NCBI GenBank assembly: GCA_045648985.1
Contig: JAZROZ010000027.1
Location: forward strand, 1-64,000
DNA length: 64,000 nucleotides
Direction of reading: 5' to 3'
Source: SIG437 sp045648985
Lineage (GTDB): Bacteria; Bacillota; Clostridia; UBA1381; UBA9506
Positions 59,692 to 64,000 of the stretch are shown one piece after another. Numbering within the stretch: position 1 is the stretch's first letter; every line of letters starts with the position of its first letter. Both the position numbers and the translations under genes were made by a program. The notes below the pieces were generated by a model. That model was not told where the DNA came from. It searched no databases and was given only the letters and a program-made list of their open reading frames with translations.

Positions 59692-59709
59692 ATCCAAAAC
59701 CTCCTTTTG

Positions 59710-59737
59710 TAATATTATGAAAGCTGTCGCATAAAAA
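59710..59737 (+). promoter_or_regulatory. Sigma-E-like promoter of yqfC
   Basis: TAATATT, 13 bases, CATAAAAA against the consensus KMATATT-N13/15-CATACAMT. The -35 matches fully and the -10 matches six of eight. yqfC-yqfD are sigma-E genes in Bacillus. Confidence 0.5.
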
Positions 59738-59755
59738 TAACTTAGGTGATTAAGA

Positions 59756-60037
59756 TTGAGAAAGAATAAAGAAAAACCGGCAATCAAGCAAAGATTGGCA
59801 AAAGCACTTGAAATTTCAAAGGATATGCTTATAGACATTCCGAGATTTATTTTAAACGATAACAATGAACTGCAGATTGAAAATTATAAGGGGATTGTAT
59901 CTTATGATTTTGATGAAATAAGGCTCGGTGCTAAAAACTATACGATAAAAATTGAGGGTGAAAATCTTAAGATTAATTCTATAACAGATGAGGATATTTT
60001 AATTACAGGAAAAATAAAGTCGTTATCGTTTGTGTAA
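59756..60037 (+). CDS. yqfC: Sporulation protein YqfC (YabP family)
   Basis: 93 residues from a TTG with AGGTGA six bases upstream. DIPRFILNDNNELQIENYKG and TGKIKSLSF match the YqfC/YabP family. It is a mother-cell (sigma-E) sporulation protein of unknown activity, usually directly followed by yqfD. Here the stop codon overlaps the first bases of a repeat element that fills the gap to yqfD. Confidence 0.93.
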   Translation: MRKNKEKPAIKQRLAKALEISKDMLIDIPRFILNDNNELQIENYKGIVSYDFDEIRLGAKNYTIKIEGENLKINSITDEDILITGKIKSLSFV

Positions 60038-60310
60038 CCGAAAGAGAGTAATTCGAACCCGCCTAAAACGGCGAAATTTTGGCATCTTTCGGCTTATCAT
60101 CTTCGCAAGGCACGAAGCATTGCTTCATCTTCTGCACCAAAATCTGATCAAAATTTCGTTTGTTTTAGGTCGATAGAATTTTTAAAGTGCAGATTTTTGA
60201 TTGCGAAAGGCAAAAACGCAGGTAATCCTGACGGATTACCGAGTATTTTAACACATCGAAAGCGAAAATCTGCCTCTAAAAATCGGAGTTCGGATTATTC
60301 TCTTTCGGTT
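60036..60310. repeat. Inverted-repeat element A between yqfC and yqfD
   Basis: 275 bp. The ends AACCGAAAGAGAGTAATTCG (60036 on) and its inverse at 60288-60310 match at 21 of 23 positions. Inside are two more inverted pairs: CCTAAAAC...GAAATTTTG (60061 and about 60150-60170) and GCAGATTTT / AAAATCTGC (about 60190 and 60266), and the hairpin GGTAATCC / GGATTACC. It shares 60257-60304 with the copy at 2715. No protein gene is evident. Confidence 0.75.
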
Positions 60311-60657
60311 AGTCATCGGAGATTCGAACTGATTGCGGTTCAAAAAGGAAAATTTAGCATAACACTGCAGAAAATTCTGCAAATATACGTCAGTATTATT
60401 ATGTTTAGCATATCAAGGTTCTCGGCTCCCCAACAGAAATCTATGATTTCGTGTTGGGTGAGGTTCTTATTTTTGAATTTTCTTTGTCTTATATCAAAAT
60501 TTTTTCTTTTTGAACTCTTTGACCTTATACTTAGAAAAATTTTAAATGATTTAATTGCGGAGGCTGAAGCTGGGCTTGTGCCCTGCAAAGCCGACAAATT
60601 TTAAGTATTAAAATTTTACAAGTATAAGGCGTAAAAAGTTTGACCCTCCGATGACTA
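60310..60657. repeat. Inverted-repeat element B abutting element A
   Basis: 348 bp. Its ends are TAGTCATCGGAG (60310-60321) and the inverse at 60646-60657. Internal hairpins: TGCAGAA / TTCTGCA near 60370, CCCAACA-GAAATC / GATTTCGTGTTGGG near 60429-60457, and CCTTATACTT / AAGTATAAGG (about 60511 and 60620). It starts where element A ends. The open frame of 135 codons across A and B shows no protein features. Confidence 0.65.
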
Positions 60658-60682
60658 GATTCTGATGAGTAGGGAGAAGTGT

Positions 60683-61870
60683 ATGTTTTTTGAAAAATTA
60701 ATTCAGTTCATAAAAGGATATGTGGTGCTGACAATAGAAGGGAAATTTCCTGAGCGCTTTTTAAACGTGTGTGCAAACAGAGGCATTTATGTTTATGATG
60801 TTACATATTTATCAAAAACTTCCGTGCGTCTTCGTATGAGCCTTAAGGCATACAGGGAAGTGCCTGAAATTGCACAGAAAACTTTTGTCACGACAAACGA
60901 AATTTCAAAGGGCGGGCTTTTGATACTTCTTTTGAAATATAAAAAACGGAAGTGGTTTTTGATTGGTCCTGTGATGCTTATTTGTGCTCTTATAGTGCTT
61001 AATCTTTTTGTGTGGGAAATTGAAATAAGAGGCACCCAGAAGGTGTTGCCGCAGACTGTACTTCAAAATCTTGAGCCGCTTGGAGTTAGAGTGGGCGCAT
61101 TAAGATTTGCAATTGATGAAAAAAAGGTAAAAAACGAGATGCTTTTAAAAATGCCCGAGCTTTCGTGGTTATGGACAACCAATCGCGGTTCTAAAATAAT
61201 TGTGGAAGTAAGGGAAAGTGTGCCTAAGCCTGAAATCTTTGATAAAGATGATTACTGCAATCTGATAGCAACGAAAGACGGAATAATTGATTTGGCGATA
61301 GTAAAAAACGGAACATTTATGTTCTCACTCGGTGACACGGTGCGGCAAAATGATATTTTAGTAAGCGGACTAATGCTCAGCGAACGAAATATAGAGCCGC
61401 GCAAGACTCAGGCAGACGGTGAGATTTTCGCACGTGTGTGGTATGAAAAAACAGAAAGCTTTCCGCTCTGGGAAGAGAAGATAACAGAAACAGGAAAAAG
61501 TGATATCAGGAGAAAAATAAAGCTTTTTGGCTGGGAATTTACACCTTTTTGGTATAAGGATACAGAACTTTCCAAATTCATAACGGAAACAACAGTTTTT
61601 GAGCCAATGCTTTTTGATAAATACTTTGGAATCAAGATAACAACGGACAGGTATAAAGAATACACGTCGCAGCAAGTTCCCTTGACCGAAGAAACTGTTT
61701 TAGAAGACGGCATAAACATATTGCTTGAAAAAATTGATATGGAAACAGGAGTAGATGCAAATCGTATAAATTATACGTCGTCATATGTAAAAAACGACGA
61801 TAACACAATTTCTGTTACCGTCGTTTGCGAATACATCGAAAATATTGCCAAGAAAGTAAAAGTGGAATGA
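60683..61870 (+). CDS. yqfD: Sporulation protein YqfD
   Basis: 395 residues. KLIQFIKGYVVLTIEGKFPE at the N-terminus, a membrane helix (about 95-115), and an extracellular domain with NRGSKIIVEVRESVPKPE, NLIATKDGIIDLAIV and GDTVRQNDILVSG typical of YqfD. It is needed in the mother cell for spore formation; its action is unknown. The ATG at 60683 is preferred, with AGGGAG 6 bases upstream. It lies after the repeat block, so its expression relies on read-through or an internal promoter. Confidence 0.94.
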   Translation: MFFEKLIQFIKGYVVLTIEGKFPERFLNVCANRGIYVYDVTYLSKTSVRLRMSLKAYREVPEIAQKTFVTTNEISKGGLLILLLKYKKRKWFLIGPVMLICALIVLNLFVWEIEIRGTQKVLPQTVLQNLEPLGVRVGALRFAIDEKKVKNEMLLKMPELSWLWTTNRGSKIIVEVRESVPKPEIFDKDDYCNLIATKDGIIDLAIVKNGTFMFSLGDTVRQNDILVSGLMLSERNIEPRKTQADGEIFARVWYEKTESFPLWEEKITETGKSDIRRKIKLFGWEFTPFWYKDTELSKFITETTVFEPMLFDKYFGIKITTDRYKEYTSQQVPLTEETVLEDGINILLEKIDMETGVDANRINYTSSYVKNDDNTISVTVVCEYIENIAKKVKVE

Positions 61871-61877
61871 TTTGTAA

Positions 61878-62729
61878 TTATAAATAAAAATCGTGGTTGC
61901 CGATTGAAGTATAGAAAATCCTGTTTTTCACAATCCAGAAATTTGTTGCTCGGCGCGGATTTAAAAAATACATACTTTCATCCACTACATTTTCACCAGA
62001 TAATGCCCTTTTAGCCGCTATGACACTGTCACCCAGCGGTGTGTTATAGATAGTGCCGTTCATTGTAGGCTGAAACTGTACGCCGTACTTTCTGTCAAAA
62101 ATAACACCATAGATTGTGTCAGGAAAGTCGCTGTGCTCTACCCTGTTTAAAACAGTATTTGCAACGGCGATTTTCCCCGTCATTGACTCTGCGCCGCTTT
62201 CTGAATTTACAATTCTGGAAAGCCAGTAAATATCATCATCGGTATATCCGCGCGTGCCTATCATATCGCCAGGCACATTCGTTCCTTCTTTGATGATATC
62301 AACCGTATAGGTTCCGCTATCCCACAAAACCTTAGCGCCAAGTGTTTCTGCTACAAATCTCACAGGTACGTAAACTCTGTTTTTTGCAAGCTTTATACTT
62401 CCTTTGATAGCTACTTTTTTTCCGTTAACTGAGGCGGTAGTTTTGCCTACTGTAAGGACGATTTCTGCTTCGCTTGATGAAATTGTGGCGGTACGTTTAC
62501 CCTCGTTCCACTCTACACTGTCTGCGCCGAGTGCTGTGCTGACAAAACGGATTGGCACATACGTCAGGCCACCATGTAAAAACGGCTCTGCGTCCGTTTT
62601 AATGTATTTACCGTTTGCCTTTAAGGTTATTGGCGTATCAAAGCTTATATTTTCAGCAATTACGCAAGTTGTGCTCTGGGTTAAAACTGTCACAAGAAAG
62701 GTCAGAATCAACAGAATTTTAAATTTCAT
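61878..62729 (-). CDS. SleB-like cell-wall hydrolase with copper-amine-oxidase-N-like domains
   Basis: 283 residues. Signal peptide (about 1-25); two tandem ~60-residue repeats of the Cu_amine_oxidN1 type (about 40-150), each with YVPIRFVSTALGA or YVPVRFVAETLGA; then a SleB/hydrolase_2 domain (about 165-283) with YWLSRIVNSESGAESMTGKI, AVANTVLNRVE and GVIFDRKYGVQFQP. It likely cleaves spore cortex or wall peptidoglycan. The ATG at 62729 has AGGAGG upstream; the longer open frame is spurious. Confidence 0.9.
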   Translation of the reverse strand: MKFKILLILTFLVTVLTQSTTCVIAENISFDTPITLKANGKYIKTDAEPFLHGGLTYVPIRFVSTALGADSVEWNEGKRTATISSSEAEIVLTVGKTTASVNGKKVAIKGSIKLAKNRVYVPVRFVAETLGAKVLWDSGTYTVDIIKEGTNVPGDMIGTRGYTDDDIYWLSRIVNSESGAESMTGKIAVANTVLNRVEHSDFPDTIYGVIFDRKYGVQFQPTMNGTIYNTPLGDSVIAAKRALSGENVVDESMYFLNPRRATNFWIVKNRIFYTSIGNHDFYL

Positions 62730-62775
62730 ATAATTCCTCCTACGACCGAAAAAGAGTAACCCAACCTCGCAGTAT

Positions 62776-62804
62776 ATTTTAACATTTTGTATATGATGAG
62801 TCAA
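62776..62804 (-). promoter_or_regulatory. Sigma-A-type promoter of the SleB-like gene
   Basis: TTGACT, 17 bases, TAAAAT on the minus strand. A vegetative-type promoter argues against strict spore-only expression. Confidence 0.6.
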
Positions 62805-62835
62805 TGTAAATTGTTGGATAACTTTCTTTCCGCTA

Positions 62836-64000
62836 TTACGTGCCGCAATATGAAAAGTGCATATAATCACGGTTAGAGCGCCATGTGTCTGCGCCCCAAT
62901 TAAAGCCGTATTTTTCAAAAATCTCAACAACTTCTCCAAACGGAGTTATTGAATATGGATTCATATAAGGCCTATAAAAGCTTCCGACGGTTATGCCGTT
63001 TCCATACAGGCAATAGTTCTGGTCGGGGTTTATGTCTATGGCGGTGCCGTAATTATGCTCGCTTTTGCCGCCACGCCAAGCGTAGCCGCTGACTGATATT
63101 ATCGGGAATTTTTCTTTTCCTTCAAAGATTTCCGAAAAGACAAGCTTTACCTTTTCGGCGATTGCCTTGTGAACTGTAAATGTAGCTGAAGATTGAACTT
63201 TTTCGCCATTTTGAATAGTCCAGATGTCAACTGTAATATCTTCCATAAGAGGCTCGGCTTCTTCCTGAGTTTGTGGGAGACCAAAGTTTTCAATTTCGGC
63301 AAGATTTTCAGACCATGCACGAAGCTGTGAAGTTTTAATTTCAAGCTTTTTGACCTCTGTGCCATCTGTTACGGTTATCTCATATCGTCTGACAGGCTTT
63401 GTGTTAATGACCATTTCCCTGCCGTAAACAACATACACGTCAGAGTCTTTAGAGCCCATCTCAAGTCCGTGAGTTGTATTTCTGTATTCTCTGATTTTTA
63501 CATAGTATTTTGAAGCGGCGGGCAGACCATCAAACGAAATGACAGATGTTTCACCGCCTGAAAGATTAGGACCTTCGTAGATGTTTTCATCCGGCGCAGA
63601 GCCGTGGTGCTGCATCGCGCGGCTAAGCAGCACCACGGCTTCTTCTATTGTGAGATTTCCAAGCGGAGCAAATGAATATGTCTCTCTGCCGCTCATAATA
63701 CCTGCAGAGCTGACCGCGCTTATATAATCTATAGCCCAGGAAGCTATTTCTTCATAGTCGTCATAAAGATATGCCTTAGGCACCGACAAAGAAAGCTCTG
63801 TTTCTTTTAACATAATGTAATAATTACAAAGCATTTTTGCCGCTTCCTGACGTGATAAGTTTTTCTCGGGATTAAAATTTCCGTTTTCGTCGCCTTTTGC
63901 AATATCTAATACATACATAGCCGTGGCGGCAGGTGAATCTGTGTCGTTAAATGGTAGAAAGTCAGCCAAAGCTTCGTTTCCTGTGTATGCCTTGTATGAA
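62836..64000 (-). CDS. SLH-domain D-Ala-D-Ala carboxypeptidase (M15), 5' end beyond the window
   Basis: The frame remains open to base 64000, so the N-terminus is missing; 387 residues are visible. The visible start is the C-terminal part of an SLH repeat (GDENGNFNPEKNLSRQEAAK), followed by a second SLH (about 65-130; ASWAIDYISAVSSAGIMSG). After a beta region the C-terminal M15 domain has the motif SEHNYGTAIDIN (SxHxxGxAxD) and WRSNRDYMHFSY. SLH domains bind secondary wall polymers, so this is probably a wall-anchored carboxypeptidase. It lies upstream of the SleB-like gene on the same strand. Confidence 0.88.
   Translation of the reverse strand, partial: SYKAYTGNEALADFLPFNDTDSPAATAMYVLDIAKGDENGNFNPEKNLSRQEAAKMLCNYYIMLKETELSLSVPKAYLYDDYEEIASWAIDYISAVSSAGIMSGRETYSFAPLGNLTIEEAVVLLSRAMQHHGSAPDENIYEGPNLSGGETSVISFDGLPAASKYYVKIREYRNTTHGLEMGSKDSDVYVVYGREMVINTKPVRRYEITVTDGTEVKKLEIKTSQLRAWSENLAEIENFGLPQTQEEAEPLMEDITVDIWTIQNGEKVQSSATFTVHKAIAEKVKLVFSEIFEGKEKFPIISVSGYAWRGGKSEHNYGTAIDINPDQNYCLYGNGITVGSFYRPYMNPYSITPFGEVVEIFEKYGFNWGADTWRSNRDYMHFSYCGT

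Noticed and set aside
60197..60604. 135-codon frame on the plus strand between yqfC and yqfD
   Set aside because: It spans the junction of two inverted-repeat elements and low-complexity hydrophobic sequence; no domain, no ribosome-binding site.
62730..62939. N-terminal extension of the SleB-like protein
   Set aside because: The extension would cover the promoter, and AGGAGG with a signal peptide clearly marks the start at 62729.
1..64000. Prophage, defence system or biosynthetic cluster
   Set aside because: All genes fit core metabolism, envelope, sporulation or signalling; no integrase, terminase, restriction or NRPS/PKS gene was seen.

Overview
The window is low-GC DNA from an anaerobic, endospore-forming member of the Clostridia (Firmicutes). 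Sporulation genes: spo0A, spoVS, an alpha/beta-type SASP gene, ylbJ, yqfC, yqfD, a SleB-like hydrolase. Anaerobic genes: a monomeric [FeFe] hydrogenase, rubrerythrin, FeoB. The Gram-positive signalling set is complete: a PASTA-type Ser/Thr kinase with its PP2C phosphatase, the c-di-AMP cyclase CdaA with CdaR, and RemA. I see no phage, plasmid, CRISPR or defence locus; this is a core chromosomal segment with a few small repeat elements.

Layout. 1-2.9 kb: the 3' end of a sugar ABC ATPase gene, then spo0A (minus) divergent from spoVS and a small SASP gene. 3-22 kb: one long co-directional run from a good sigma-A promoter: mnmG, yicC, remA, gmk, rpoZ, rimO, pgsA, ddl, murI, a DUF1934 gene, argS, an S41/M23/S41 protease-hydrolase triad, a very large membrane glycosyltransferase, rlmB and a ROK kinase. 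22.3-24.2 kb: a secreted modular protein with a Pro/Glu heptapeptide array. 24.4-30 kb (minus): tRNA-Thr, hisS-aspS, phoH-ybeY and a membrane protein. 30.2-34.8 kb: gyrB-gyrA. 34.8-35.1 kb (minus): a strongly predicted structured RNA resembling 6S RNA. 35.1-45 kb (minus): dacF-like carboxypeptidase, cdaA-cdaR, rpe, rsgA, prkC, stp, rlmN, rsmB. 45.1-45.5 kb: a small inverted-repeat element. 45.5-49.7 kb: meso-diaminopimelate dehydrogenase gene divergent from an AraC regulator and a tautomerase, then the hydrogenase and a BofC-like protein. 49.9-56.9 kb: class A PBP, phosphohexomutase, rubrerythrin, feoB. 57-64 kb: thiamine pyrophosphokinase, a DUF4432 mutarotase-like protein, ylbJ, then yqfC and yqfD separated by about 0.6 kb of repeat DNA, and two cell-wall enzymes, the last running off the window.

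Themes. Much of the content serves envelope construction (ddl, murI, ddh, two S41 proteases, M23, PBP1, DacF, SleB-like and M15 enzymes), RNA and ribosome modification (mnmG, rimO, rlmB, ybeY, rlmN, rsmB, rsgA) and sporulation. Promoter reading adds regulation: a near-perfect sigma-H site before spoVS, a sigma-E-like site before yqfC, and two perfect back-to-back sigma-A promoters between ddh and araC.

The observations I would follow first are the 6S-like RNA (34836-35051), the two abutting inverted-repeat elements inside the yqfC-yqfD operon with a related 48-bp copy near the SASP gene, the AAAATG palindrome family at 45.1, 45.4 and 56.9 kb, and the palindrome spanning the putative feoB promoter. 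Everything is read by eye; no database search or folding program was run.
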